The position numbers were made by a program, and so were the translations under genes. The notes beneath the pieces were generated by a model. The model was not told where the DNA came from and did not search any database. It saw nothing but the letters and a program-made list of their open reading frames with translations. From Atherix ibis (Eukaryota > Arthropoda > Insecta > Diptera > Athericidae), in NCBI GenBank assembly GCA_958298945.1, contig OY282606.1, positions 50,295,920 to 50,359,919 of the forward strand: a stretch of DNA of 64,000 nt. The letters run 5' to 3'. Shown piece after piece: positions 21,850-31,775 of this stretch. The first letter of the stretch is position 1; each line of letters opens with the position of its first letter.

Positions 21850-22562
21850 TAGATTTGATTTAATTTATACTTAATAAAAATTTATTACTACTTCTGTGTA
21901 CAGAGATAAATAATTTTTTTATTACTAAAATAACGCCAATTTAATTTTTTCCTTTAAAATAGTTCCTAAAAGTTTTTTATTTCAAATTTTTAAAAAATTT
22001 TTAAGGCAAATTATAAAGCACTCCCTCTTTATATTATTTTTATTATATTGTATATATATATGTGAGAAATTTTGTTAGCAATATTTAATTACCATAATAG
22101 AAACAGCAGACGTAGCCAGCCAATTTTTCTTCGTGTTTAATTTAATGTGATTTCTTTTAAGTTCTCTTTATTTTTTTTTTGTTAAATACTATAAATATTA
22201 TAAACTTTTATCGATTATAAAATAATTATATGCTAAAATATTGCATTAAAGAAATTTAAAACGTGCTACCATGTTCATTATAATTTGTACAGAGAAAACT
22301 TTCTCGTATTTGAAAATGAAATTTTTCGTTTGTACCAGTTTTTATCGATTAAAATTAATTAAATCTCATTAGGGTTTAGTGAGAATATTTTTAAAGGATG
22401 AAAATGTTTACACTCAATTTAATTATTCCCGCTTCTGCAGTTTTACTTTAATTATTCTTGTTAATAATATGGGTGTAATTGGAATTTTTTTTTTTTTTTT
22501 ATGAACGTCTTGGTTATTATTAGAATTTTATTTCTTAATTCTTTTACTATAGTGCATATATA
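21850..22562. other. AT-rich intergenic sequence
   Basis: Nothing recognised; strongly AT-rich, with a poly-T run before the mariner at 22,565. Confidence 0.5.
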
Positions 22563-22564
22563 TA

Positions 22565-23867
22565 CGAGGGTTGTTCAATAAGTCCTTAGAAAATTCAAGA
22601 AATTGCGCTCGTACCGTTAGTAAAGATTTTTTTTTTGTAAGTAGCACTATCGACAGGAAAGCTGTCAAAATTTCAGCTCGATTCATAGCGTAGGTCAATT
22701 TCTATCGCCGATTAAAGTTAACGACATTTATTTGTGCATAACAATGGAAAAAAGCGAGTTTAGGGCTGTCATCAAACATCTCCATTTGAAAGGCTTAAGC
22801 CCGAAAGCCGAAAGAAATCAAAGCCGAGTTGGATGCAGTTCATGGCACATCTGCACCTGTGTTTGCGACGGTTTACAATTGGGTGAATGAATTTAAACGT
22901 GGCCGTTCATCCACAAAAGATGAACATCGTTCAGGACGCCCAGTTGAGGTGCCTACTCCTGAAATCATCGACAAAATCCACGATCTGATTTTGAACGATC
23001 AGCGAATTAAAATAAATTAAAATTAGTTGAGGCCACGGGCATATCACAAGGTACAGTCGCTTCAATTTTGTATGAAAAATTGTCTGTGAACAAAATTTCG
23101 TCAAGATGGGTGCCGCGTTTGCTCTCAGAGGAGAATAAGCGCAATCGTGTAGTGGACTCTGAGGCTATGTTGGCACTCTTTGATCGCAATCCTGCCGAAT
23201 TCCTTCGTCGATATGTCACTGTGGACGAAACCTGGATACACTACTACACTCCAGAAACGAAGAGACAGTCATCACAGTGGATTTTCAAGGGTGAACGGGC
23301 TCCGAAGAAGGCAAAAACTGTGCCATCGGCCGGCAAGGTGATGGCCACAGTCTTTTGGGATTCGCAGGGCATCATTTTTATCGACTACTTGGAAAAAGGA
23401 AAAACAATAACAAGAGCGTATTACGCGTCGTTATTGCAACGGTTGAGCGAGGAAATCAAAGAGAAACGCCCCCATCTGAAGAAGAAAGAAATCCTCTTGC
23501 ATCAGGACAATGCGCGTGTGCACACCTGCGCTGTTTCCATGGCCAAAATTGTGCAATTGAGAATGGAATTGTTGCAGCATCCCGCTTATTCACCAGATTT
23601 GGCCCCGAGTGACTATTTTCTTTTCCCCAATCTGAAGAAATGGCTTGGCGGACAACGGTTCACTTCCAATGAGGACGTCATTGCTCAAACGGATGAGTAT
23701 TTTGGAGAACTTCCAAAATCCTATTTTTTGGACGGGATAAAAATTTTGGAAAAACGGTTGGAAAAGTGTATAGCACTAAAAGGAGATTATGTTCAAAAAT
23801 AAAAAAATTTTTTTTTAATAAACAGTTTTTTTCTATCCTTTTCTAAGGACTTATTGAACGACCCTCG
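22565..23867 (+). mobile_element. mariner with CGAGGGT(C/T)GTTCAATAAG ends, copy 1
   Basis: Exact TA duplications at 22,563-22,564 and 23,868-23,869. The two terminal repeats match over 29 bp with one mismatch (T/C at the eighth base). Length 1303 bp. The second copy at 39,044 is nearly identical through most of its length, so the family moved recently. Confidence 0.95.
22744..23802 (+). pseudogene. DD34D mariner transposase, two frameshifts
   Basis: ATG 22,744 begins MEKSEFRAVIKHLHLKGLS. An 8-nt insertion (a CCGAAAG duplication) at about 22,805 shifts the frame, and a second disruption lies at about 23,010 where the other copy has VRELVEATG. From 23,068 to 23,802 it is open: WVPRLLSEENKRNR linker, TVDETWIHYYTPE, LLHQDNARVHTC, YSPDLAPSDYFLF, ending GDYVQK. 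The spacing between the second and third aspartates is 34. All catalytic residues are intact. Confidence 0.9.
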
Positions 23868-24157
23868 TATATTGATTTGGATTTTGTAAGCCCAAAGTTT
23901 CAACCATGTTGATAATTTTACATTTTTTATTAAATGGTATCAGAAATTCCGGAAATATGATTATAAAAAATCTCCTCATCACAAATATTGAAATTTGAAA
24001 AAAACTTAACGTAGGTTTTTACTTTTATTATTTTAATGCTTTTTTCTTATTAATATTTAATAAGGAAACCGTTTTTAAATTTTAATATATTTTATAGAGA
24101 TATACGAGATCTATTTAAAAAGTATCGCAAATTTTGAATTCCCGCGGGTTCCTTATA

Positions 24158-25592
24158 CACCTAATTCTCTTTTTACACGATAGATACGTTGCCAAAAAAT
24201 TCGTGCAAAAAAAATTCGTTTTAAAAAAGATATTGGCTAAATGGAAGAATAGTAGATTAGTTCCAGACCTAAAAAAGATGTAGTATTAGTCGGTTGTATT
24301 AAAGATGTAGTATTAGGCGGAAGAAAACAAAATTGAATATTTGGGTGCTCCAAGACCAGATGATCAGGTGCATTGTCTAGAATTAAAAGAACTTTAAATT
24401 CTATACATTTTGCATTCATGTAGCGTCTAAATTCTGGGATGAAGTATTTCTGAAACCATTCTGTGAGAAGATTGCACTGGTCACCCAGGCTTTTTCGTTT
24501 GCTGTCCAGTGAATTGGCAATTTATTGGTATTTACACCATTCATCGAGCGTGGTCTTAAGGCGCGATTTACTAGCAGTGGTTTAAACATACGTTCTCCTG
24601 AAGCATTAGAACAAAATAACAATGTTGCATGGTCCTTTGCTACTTTAAAACCACCGGCAGTTTTCTGCGATTTTGCAACATAAGTTCTTCTAGGCATTCT
24701 TTTTCAAAAAAGGCCACTTTCATCTACATTCCAAACTTGATCTGGGGTGTATCCTTCATCTTCAATAATTTTTCTAAGTTTTTGAGGAAATTCTTTGGCA
24801 GCTAATTCTCATCTGCAGACGCAGTTTCTCCCTTAATTTTTATATTATAGAGAGCATGTCGTTTAAGAAAACTTGTCATCCAACCTATACTTGCAGAAAA
24901 TTTACCTAAGCTTTTTCCATCTTCTGTTTGACAATTTCCTCTTTACTTAAGTAAGACGATGATTTAGCTCTTATTTTTGTCCCAGAACATAAAGATTTTC
25001 TGATCGCATTTTCATGTTTTTTAATCGTTCTTATGGTAGCTTCATGAATACCAAAATGCTTTCCGACAGCCGTTGCACCTTGTCCTGTTGTAAGTTGATC
25101 TAATTTTAATTTTAGTATCTAAGCTGATCGCCTTCCTCTTTATTTTTATTACAGATTAATTATTTGACATTGTGTTGAAGCTAACAATATTTTTCAAAGA
25201 TTTGAAAATGATTTAAAACTGACCTGTTATTGAGTTAATAAATCTATACGAGCACTAACTTTATTTACTTATAACTTTTTAAATATCCACATCAACTAAA
25301 CCTCTTTCCTTTTTAACTCTCAAAACCAAAACTAAAGTCCGTAAAAAATTTGGGGAATCCCACTCATATAATCGACATAATCTAACAGAATTGTGAAAAA
25401 ATATTTGTGAGGAGTGAGAATGAAACAAATTCATCAGAAAAATTCTCGGAAAAATTCATAAAAAAGTTCATAGAATATTGAAAATCGTGTTAAAACAAAA
25501 CAATTAGTGTAAAAAGAGATTTTTTTTTACATTTTAACTCGTGTTAAATCAGATTCGTGTAAAATAAATTCGTGCAAAAAGAGAATTGGGTG
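24158..25592 (-). mobile_element. Tigger/pogo-type element nested in the mariner
   Basis: Ends read inward CACCTAATTCTCTTTTTACA and CACCCAATTCTCTTTTTGCA, each next to a TA (24,156-24,157 and 25,593-25,594). Removing it restores the mariner leader sequence ...TATTCGATTTTCG seen in sister copies. Length 1435 bp. pogo-type elements use TA targets, as seen here. Confidence 0.9.
24237..25130 (-). pseudogene. Tigger-type transposase, broken
   Basis: Minus-strand order: psq-type helix-turn-helix (KFGIHEATIRTIKK-like, 25,130-25,020), SIGWMTSFLKRHAL (CENP-B-type DNA-binding region, about 24,890), KVAFFEKECLEELM (about 24,700; relatives have DESGLFWK here), then at 24,697-24,416 TAGGFKVAKDHATLLFCSNA and NTNKLPIHWTANEKAWVTSA, and at 24,419-24,237 FKVLLILDNAPDHLVLEHPN with FLPPNTTSLIQP. 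The LILDNAP aspartate is the second catalytic residue; the expected PLDQ after IQP is replaced by PTNT. Many frameshifts. Family assignment is firm. Confidence 0.85.
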
Positions 25593-25734
25593 TATTCGAT
25601 TTTCGATTTTTTTTGTGGCGTTATATTGGTACTCATGTCTCTCACTTATTCCGACAAGTTCGGCCATTTTGAATGTTCACTTAATTTTTGACAGCTGCTT
25701 TGCTTGCACGTGTTTTGGTGCGTCTTCGATTTTT

Positions 25735-26650
25735 GCCAATTTTCGACCAAAAACAGCATCGCATTAACATTGCTAAGGAGCTGTTGGACTCTGTCCGCAA
25801 TGACCCAAATTTGCTCCAGAGGGTCATAACAGGTAACAAATCGTGGGCTTATGGTTATGACGTGAAAACCAAAGCTCAATCATCCAAATAGAAGCTGCCG
25901 CAAGAGCCAAAACCGAAAAAAGAGCGCCAAGTTCGTTCGAATGTGAAGGTTTTGCTTACAGTTTTCTTCGATTGCAGGGGTATGGTGCATCATGAGTTCT
26001 TGCCACAGGGTAGAACGGTCAATAAGGAATATTACCTGCAAGTTATACGCAAGTTGCGCAAAGCAATCCGCCAGAAACGCCCGGATTTTTGGAAGAACAA
26101 AAATTGGTTTTTGCTTCATGATAACGCCCCTGCTCACGAATCGTTGCTTGTGCGCGAATTTTTTGCCAAAAACAACACACTAATAATGCCGCAGCCACCG
26201 TATTACCCAGATCTGGCCGCCTATGACTTTTGCTTGTTCACGAAACAGATTTTTTGATCCATTTTTTTAATGGGCAAAAATCGAAGACGAGCCAAAACAC
26301 GTGCAAGCAAAGCAATCCGCGAGAAACGCCCGGATTTTTGGAATAACAAAAATTGGTTTTTGCCATTTTTGGCGGCATACTAATAATACCGCAGCCATCG
26401 TATTCCCCAGATCTGACCCCCTGTGACTTTTTCTTGTTCCCGAGAAAAAAACGTGTCCCATGAGAGGATGACGGTACGCTACGATTGCGGGAGATAAAGA
26501 CGCCATCGAAGGAGGAGCTGAACAAGATTACAAAAAATGATTTTTTCAAGTACTTCGAGGATTGGAAAAAACGTTGGCACAAGTGAATAATATCTGGTGG
26601 GGATTATTTTAAAGGGAACAAAATAGATATTCATGAATAAATAAATAATT
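25735..26650 (+). pseudogene. mariner transposase, rearranged catalytic half
   Basis: Open pieces: IAKELLDSVRNDPNLLQRVI, TGNKSWAYGYD (first aspartate changed to asparagine), a stop after KAQSSK, then NVKVLLTVFFDCRGMVHHEF, LLHDNAPAHESLL and LAAYDFCLF. The frame then hits the inverted leader at about 26,255. A second partial catalytic segment starts at AIREKRPDFW (about 26,310), lacks the DNAPAH block, and continues through KEELNKITKNDFFKYFEDWK (about 26,515-26,575) to a normal C-terminal region. So parts of the catalytic domain occur twice. Confidence 0.8.
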
Positions 26651-26701
26651 TTTGAAGAAAAAAAACACAAAATTCATGATACTTTTTGAATAGACCTCGT
26701 A

Positions 26702-28418
26702 TTATGATGGATATTTATTATTTTATATTAGATATTTTACTTGTGTTTATTCTTTAACATTCAAAATTACGAAATATTCTTTTTAGGAAAAGAAAAATTA
26801 GATGGAAAATATTAATTTTCCTAAAATACAGAAATCTGAATTTGTTTGAAGAAAATCATCCCAATGGTGGTGATTTTCTTCAAAAAAAAATTCAATTAAT
26901 TTACCATTCGTTATGGTAGAGAATCTGAAAATGTGACTAACAAACTTCTCTGTTCAATCTAGGATTGAATACTATGGCGACTTGTTAAAAGTTGATAGTT
27001 GCGAATGAGATAGATTTCAGTGTTATTTGTCACATCACTACAACCATAACGTCATATACTTTTTCATAGGTGCACATGGTGTTGCAGTAGATTTTCCAAT
27101 ATTTTATAAATGGAATACCAAAGCAGGCATAAAAAATCAAAAACTAAAAACTCTAGTGGAAGTGCCGCTCAGGAATTATTCAAAATACAATAAGATAAAG
27201 CCTTTTAAAAAATACCACAATATAAGCTAAGTAAAACCTTAGAAGAAAACTATAGAATATACTCTATCCTAGTCCATGTATTATCAAAAAAAAAGGTCTT
27301 TTATGAAGTACAGTACTACCTACCTTCAGGTGGCTGCTGATAATAAAAACCCAACCAACTTTAAGTAAGATGAGATACAGTTACGAAATTACCGGTAAAC
27401 AAGTGCAGTGGTATTTTTTTTAAGTAAACGAAACCAAATTCCAAATTAATAAATTTTCATTAAAATGGAATCATCAAAGGCGGCACTCAGCTCCTAATTA
27501 ATTGGATATCATTAGCCAAGTGCCTCAGTACACACACAGTTGGCAGTTTATTTGCCAGCAACAAGTCAGCAAGTGAAATGTCGTTTCGTATTGCATTTAA
27601 CTACGTTTTATGCAAGATCGACGGAGAGTATCTTTTTCGAATACGAAAAAAGGAATTTAGTTCCCCCCCCCTAACTTCTCTTGAGCATTTCAAAGATACT
27701 TTTACCATTATTTTTGGTGCCAATACTTGCCTGCTCGTTCTTTTGTCTTATCTTCTTGTCTTTGGGGCTCTCTCTTTCTCTCTCTTATAATTTATTTTCG
27801 ATTTTTTTTTTGGATAACAACTCAATTACGATGCCGCCATAATATCGAAATCGAAAAATAATTAAAGTCTATTCTGTAGGGTGGTGGAGGCTTGATGGCA
27901 CATAAAAATAATTATGCTGCCGATTGGAACAAGCGAATTTTGTACGTTCGCTGAGCAAGAATTAATAGCGCCTATCCCCAATCATGCAGTGCTCCATTTG
28001 AACTTACATCTTTGGAGTAACATTATTCGTGAAAATGTCATTTTTGCAAGCAACTATAATAAACGATGGGAGTATCTCTGATCAAGTGTCGTCTTAATTG
28101 CGAGTGTAATTAACAGGTCTTAAAGGCAGCTGTGTCAGAAATATATATTATATGAAAATACCATTCGAACTTAAAAATATTGACATTTTTCAATAAAATG
28201 TTTACCTATCAATCATGAAATCGATACGATCGTTTATTTTGATCTTCAACTTATCGTAGAATTAAAAGAAGTGGTGTAAATTATACACTATCGGAAGAAA
28301 AATAAAAATTTAACGATTATTCAATTATTAAATATGAACAAAAAATAAACTACTATTAATATGAACTGCTGAATAGTTAGAAAAATTCTAATTTAGTTCT
28401 TGAAATTCGGTTGTAATA
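26702..28418. other. Intergenic sequence
   Basis: No gene recognised. Contains the hairpin at 26,845-26,884. Open frames at 27,027-27,230 and 27,578-27,790 have no recognisable motif. Confidence 0.5.
26845..26884. repeat. 14-bp perfect hairpin, 12-nt loop
   Basis: 26,845-26,858 and 26,871-26,884 are exact reverse complements; the loop itself contains CCAATGGTGG. No T-run or gene next to it, so a terminator reading is not supported. Confidence 0.8.
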
Positions 28419-28476
28419 TAAGGTTTTCCAATAAGAGTGATATGATTTTTAAATGACGTTTCGGCCATTTGTAATA

Positions 28477-28690
28477 CGAGGGTCATTCAACAAGTACTTA
28501 GCCTCACCGCCCGATGGAACTGCTGTCACAAAAGAAATTTACCATCGTGCAGTACATTCCTTGAGTAGCCTACTGCCAAAGTTTCAGTCGATTCCCTTCA
28601 TTAGTTTTGTTTTGAGAGCCTTTGACTCGTTTCTCAACGTTGCTGTATGGCATGACTCGTTTCTCAACGTTGCTGTATGAATCAAATAGA
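28477..28690 (+). mobile_element. Truncated left end of a mariner (CGAGGGTCATTCAAC family)
   Basis: Begins right after the TA of the DD41D element. It follows the left end of the fuller copy at 29,359 for about 145 bp but has extra bases (CCAAAGTTTCA-type insertion) and substitutions, so it is a separate copy and not a simple tandem duplicate. It then breaks into a 30-bp tandem duplication (28,623-28,679). Confidence 0.85.
28623..28679 (+). repeat. Tandem duplication, 30-bp period, about 1.9 copies
   Basis: TGACTCGTTTCTCAACGTTG begins at 28,623 and again at 28,653. It lies at the junction between the mariner end and the piggyBac fragment. Confidence 0.9.
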
Positions 28691-29000
28691 TGTACACTTA
28701 TACTACGTATAAAACATAAGCACACAAAAATAGATAATACTAACAAGAGACTACCCGAAACTGTGTTCTTTTATAACAACACTAAATTTGGAGTCGATAT
28801 CACTGATCAAATGGCACGAAAGTATAGTGTCAAGTAAGGTTCCAGAAGGTGGTCGCTTCAAAAAAAAATTTCAATATCTTAGATTTAGCTGGGATAAATT
28901 CCTGGATATTATATAAAATCACAACGGGTGAAACTATATCAAGGAAATATTTTCTGTTTTGCTTAGCTGAAGAACTTGCTTCGACTTAAAGTTTGATTAA
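28690..29000 (+). pseudogene. piggyBac-type transposase, C-terminal fragment
   Basis: Reads NKRLPETVFFYNNTKFGVDI, then TDQMARKYSVK. After a stop it continues in other frames as NVLDLAGINSWILYKITTGE-like and KYFLFCLAEELAS-like sequence. The GVDxxDQM..KYS block and the following helices are characteristic of the C-terminal part of the piggyBac catalytic domain. Two or more frameshifts. No cysteine-rich C-terminal domain or ends seen. Confidence 0.8.
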
Positions 29001-29039
29001 TTGATAATATCTATTAATATTATTAAATATATTTTGTTA

Positions 29040-29330
29040 TTTTTTTAAAGTAAATAAAGACCGGAAATCTCACTAAGTACTTTTCTTAAAGACCAGTCAT
29101 TTTGACTGGTTTTGGTAGAAATAGGTATATTTAAATAGCTGGTAAATGTAGTGTTAAGATGTGAAAGAAGCAGAAGCCTGGGAGAATATGTTTTTATTTT
29201 TTTTTTTAAATTGGTTTTGTCCATAACCACATCCTCATTCAAGCCGTTTGATAGTCTAAAGAACAAATAATGATTATCCATTACGTAACATCTGGATACC
29301 TTGATGATAAAATCAGCTCCCAAAGTCCTG
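29040..29330 (-). pseudogene. piggyBac-type transposase, central fragment in inverted orientation
   Basis: The minus-strand frame includes DFIIKVSRCYVMDNHYLFFR and LSNGLNEDVV, resembling the piggyBac block around a catalytic MDN(Y/W)FTS motif followed by an L-x-NGL helix. It is opposite in strand to the adjoining C-terminal fragment (28,690-29,000), so the piggyBac remnant is internally inverted. The rest of the frame is not recognised; moderate support only. Confidence 0.5.
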
Positions 29331-29358
29331 GTTTTGCACTTAATTTTTCAATTTAATA

Positions 29359-30638
29359 CGAGGGTCATTCAACAAGTACTTAGCCTCACCGCCCGATGGG
29401 ACTGCTGTCACAAAAGAAATTTACCATCGTGCAGTACATTCTTTTAGTAGGCTACTGTCGATTCCCTTCATTAGTTTTGTTTTGAGGGCCTTTGAAAGCG
29501 AGCGTGTCGGTCGGTTTCACAAAAATGGAAAAAGAACAATATCGTTCGGTGATTAGATTCTTGTTTTTGGAAGGGAAAACGCGCAGCGAAATCAAAGATC
29601 GCTTGGATGCTGTGTATGATGACTCTTCTCCTTCGATGGCGACGGTCAAGAATTGGTCTAACGAGTTTGTTCGTGGCCGCACGTCGGTTTTTGATGAGCC
29701 ACGCCCAGGTGCCCCAAAAACGGCTGCTACGGAGGAAAACGTTAAAAAAGTCCACGTTCTCGTGTTGGCAGACCGTCGATTGAAGGTTCACGAGATAGCT
29801 GAGACTGTGGGCATCGCAGTAGGAACGGTGCATCATATTCTACACGAAGAACTGGGCATGAGAAAGCTGTCGGCGCGATGGGTGCCGCGTTTGCTCACAC
29901 CGGAAAACAAGCGCAACCGTGAGACCACATCGGCGACGTGTTTGGCGCTGTTTCAGCGCAATCAAGCGGAGTTCTTGCGTCGTTTCGTGACCGTCGACGA
30001 AACAAGGATTCACTGATACACACCAGAGACCAAGGAACAGTCGAAACAGTGGACTTCACCCGGCGAACGTGCTCCGAAGAAGGCGAAGACTGTTCGATCG
30101 GCCGGAAAGGTGATGGCCACCGTTTTCTGGGATTCACAAGGTGTGATCCACATCGATTACCTCGAGAAGGGTAAAACAATCACGGGGCGCTACTATGCTG
30201 ACTTATTGGGCCGATTTGACGTCGAATTGAAGAAAAAGCGGCCCCGCTATGCTAAGAAAAAAGTGCTGTTCCACCACGACAACGCGCCGGCTCCCACCTC
30301 CGCCGTCGCCATGGCCAAATTGGTCGAATTGCGCTACGAATTGCTGCCACATCCACCGTACTCTCCAGATTTGGCCCCCTGTGACTACTTTTTGTTTCCA
30401 AACCTGAAAAAATCACTCGCCGGGAATAGATTTGGGTCGAATGAGGAGGTCATCGTCGCCACGGAGGCCTATTTTGCTTCCCTCGAGAAAATGTATTTTT
30501 TGGACGGGTTAAAAAAGTAAGAGCATCGCTGAGCCAAGTGTATCGAGCTTGAAAGAGATTATGTGGAAAAATAAATTGCCATATTTCCAAAATTTTCGTT
30601 TTTCTTTTGTAGGCTAAGTACTTATTGAATGACCCTCG
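29359..30638 (+). mobile_element. mariner with CGAGGGTCATTCAACAAGTA ends, full length
   Basis: Left end after TA (29,357-29,358); right end, inward, CGAGGGTCATTCAATAAGTA before TA (30,639-30,640). Length 1280 bp. The left flank is the piggyBac remnant but the right flank is the DD41D element, so its two flanks do not come from one insertion site. Confidence 0.95.
29525..30574 (+). pseudogene. DD34D mariner transposase, full frame with three stops
   Basis: A single 349-codon reading frame from ATG 29,525 to TAA 30,572-30,574 without any frameshift. It is interrupted by stops at codons 164 (TGA), 332 (TAA) and 336 (TGA). Domains: paired helix-turn-helix (MEKEQYRSVIRFLFLEGKT, then HEIAETVGIAVGTVHHIL), linker WVPRLLTPENKRNR, catalytic TVDETRIH, FHHDNAPAPTS, YSPDLAPCDYFLF, C-terminus ERDYVEK. 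Spacing 34. Codon 336, and probably 164, look like TGG-to-TGA changes. The least shifted transposase in the window. Confidence 0.92.
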
Positions 30639-30695
30639 TATGTCATAATCTGACTTTTTTTTTTCATTGTATTCAGTAATGTTTACAATTTTATC

Positions 30696-31690
30696 ATGGA
30701 GAGATATATGCAAAAACAACGTTTATAAATCATTCGATTTTATAATTGATATAATCGTTCTCCAATTGCAACTTTTCGTGCGCTTTTGTCATTTTATGGG
30801 CGTAATAATCGTCCAACTGTGCTCGCTATTCTTTGAATTATTAAAAATTTCGAGCGTACTTTTTCTTTACATAATGTTCAAGTGCCAATAAGATAAATAT
30901 GAAAATATTGCTGCCGTTCAGGCAAGTGTTCCTGAAGACCGCAATTTGTCGATTCCAAGATGTTCTCAAGAATTGGGACTGTCTCAAACCACAACCTGGC
31001 GGATTTTGAGAAAGGATTTGGGCTTGCATCCGTATAAAATTGTTATCACTCAAAAACTGAAGCTATTGGAACACCGTAAACATCGTGAATTTGCTGATTT
31101 TGTCTTGGAACAACTTGAAAACGATAACGATTTTTTTAAGAAAATCATCTTCTCCGATGAGGCTCACTTTCATCTGAGTGGTGCGGTTAATAAACAAAAC
31201 TGTCGATTCTGGTGCAAAGAAAATCAACAAATTATTCATGAACACCCATTATATTCACCTAAATTGACAGTTTGGTGTGGTTTTTGGTCTGTGGTGGAAA
31301 CTTTTTATGGCCGAAATTCGAAGAAGTTGGTCTGGACAACATCTGGTTCTAACAAGATGGGGCTACGTGCCACACAGCCCATGCAACCACCGAGTTATTG
31401 CGTGAAAAGTTTGGAGATTCGATTATTTCAAGAAATTGTGACATAGAATGGCCTCCAAGAAGTTGTGATTTAACACAATTAGACTATTTCTTGTGGGGTT
31501 ATTTGAAGTCATTGGTCTTTCGCAATAAACCAGACTCTCTTCAAACTTTAGAAGTCAATATTGAACGTGCTATTCATGACATATGACTTGATTGAATGGA
31601 AAATGTGCTCGAAAATTGGGTACATCGAATTCGTTCCTGCAAAAGAAGTTGTGGAGGCCATTTGAATGGCTGTACTTCACATTAAATAAA
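30696..31690 (+). pseudogene. DD41D transposase, heavily broken
   Basis: ATG at 30,696 (MERYMQKQRL), early stops and frameshifts, then open from about 30,900: ENIAAVQASVPEDRNLSIPR, SQELGLSQTTTWRILRKDLG (helix-turn-helix), KIIFSDEAHFHLSGAVNKQN (first aspartate intact) and VWCGFW. A deletion or frameshift follows after about 31,290, where the WFQQDGATCHT region survives only as altered text (SGSNKMGLRATQP). The third motif reads RSCDLTQLDYFLWG (31,450-31,500). C-terminal block LEVNIERAIHDI present. Same family as 55,585. Confidence 0.85.
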
Positions 31691-31775
31691 AAACATTTTT
31701 ATGTCCTTAACAATTAATGTGTGTGTGTTTTTTTTTTTTAAAGAAATCATATCACTCTTATTCGAAAACCCTTTA

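Larger units (their letters stand above)
24105..26699 (+). mobile_element. Long-TIR mariner lineage copy, interrupted by Tigger and rearranged
   Basis: TA at 24,103-24,104 and 26,700-26,701. The left end CGAGATCTATTTAAAAAGTA and right end CGAGGTCTATTCAAAAAGTA (minus strand) are the same repeat family as 18,406. A 1435-bp Tigger sits at 24,158-25,592; without it the unit is about 1.16 kb. The helix-turn-helix coding part is deleted, joining the 5' leader straight to FDQKQHRINIAKELLDS. Near 26,245-26,315 there is the inverted 5'-leader piece as in the fold-back copies. Then, at a shared GCAAAGCA, the sequence jumps back to normal transposase 3' sequence and a normal 3' end. Confidence 0.85.
28421..31773 (+). 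mobile_element. DD41D rosa-type element (same family as 55,472) split by a compound insertion
   Basis: The left piece 28,421-28,476 matches the left end of the intact copy at 55,472 (AGGTTTTCCAATAAGAGTGA and onward to CCATTTGTAATA). The right piece resumes at 30,639 with TATGTCATAATCTG, exactly the next bases of the intact copy. The right terminal repeat ends near 31,773 before TA (31,774-31,775). The 2162-bp insert at 28,477-30,638 lies at a TA of the element. Confidence 0.9.

Noticed and set aside
23355..23612. Open frames overlapping the mariners (also 39,820-40,026, 6035-6409, 4382-4873)
   Set aside because: Out-of-frame or antisense shadows of transposase sequence.
26845..26884. Hairpin as a transcription terminator or microRNA precursor
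   Set aside because: The stem is only 14 bp, with no U-tract; too short for a microRNA precursor and no gene lies nearby.
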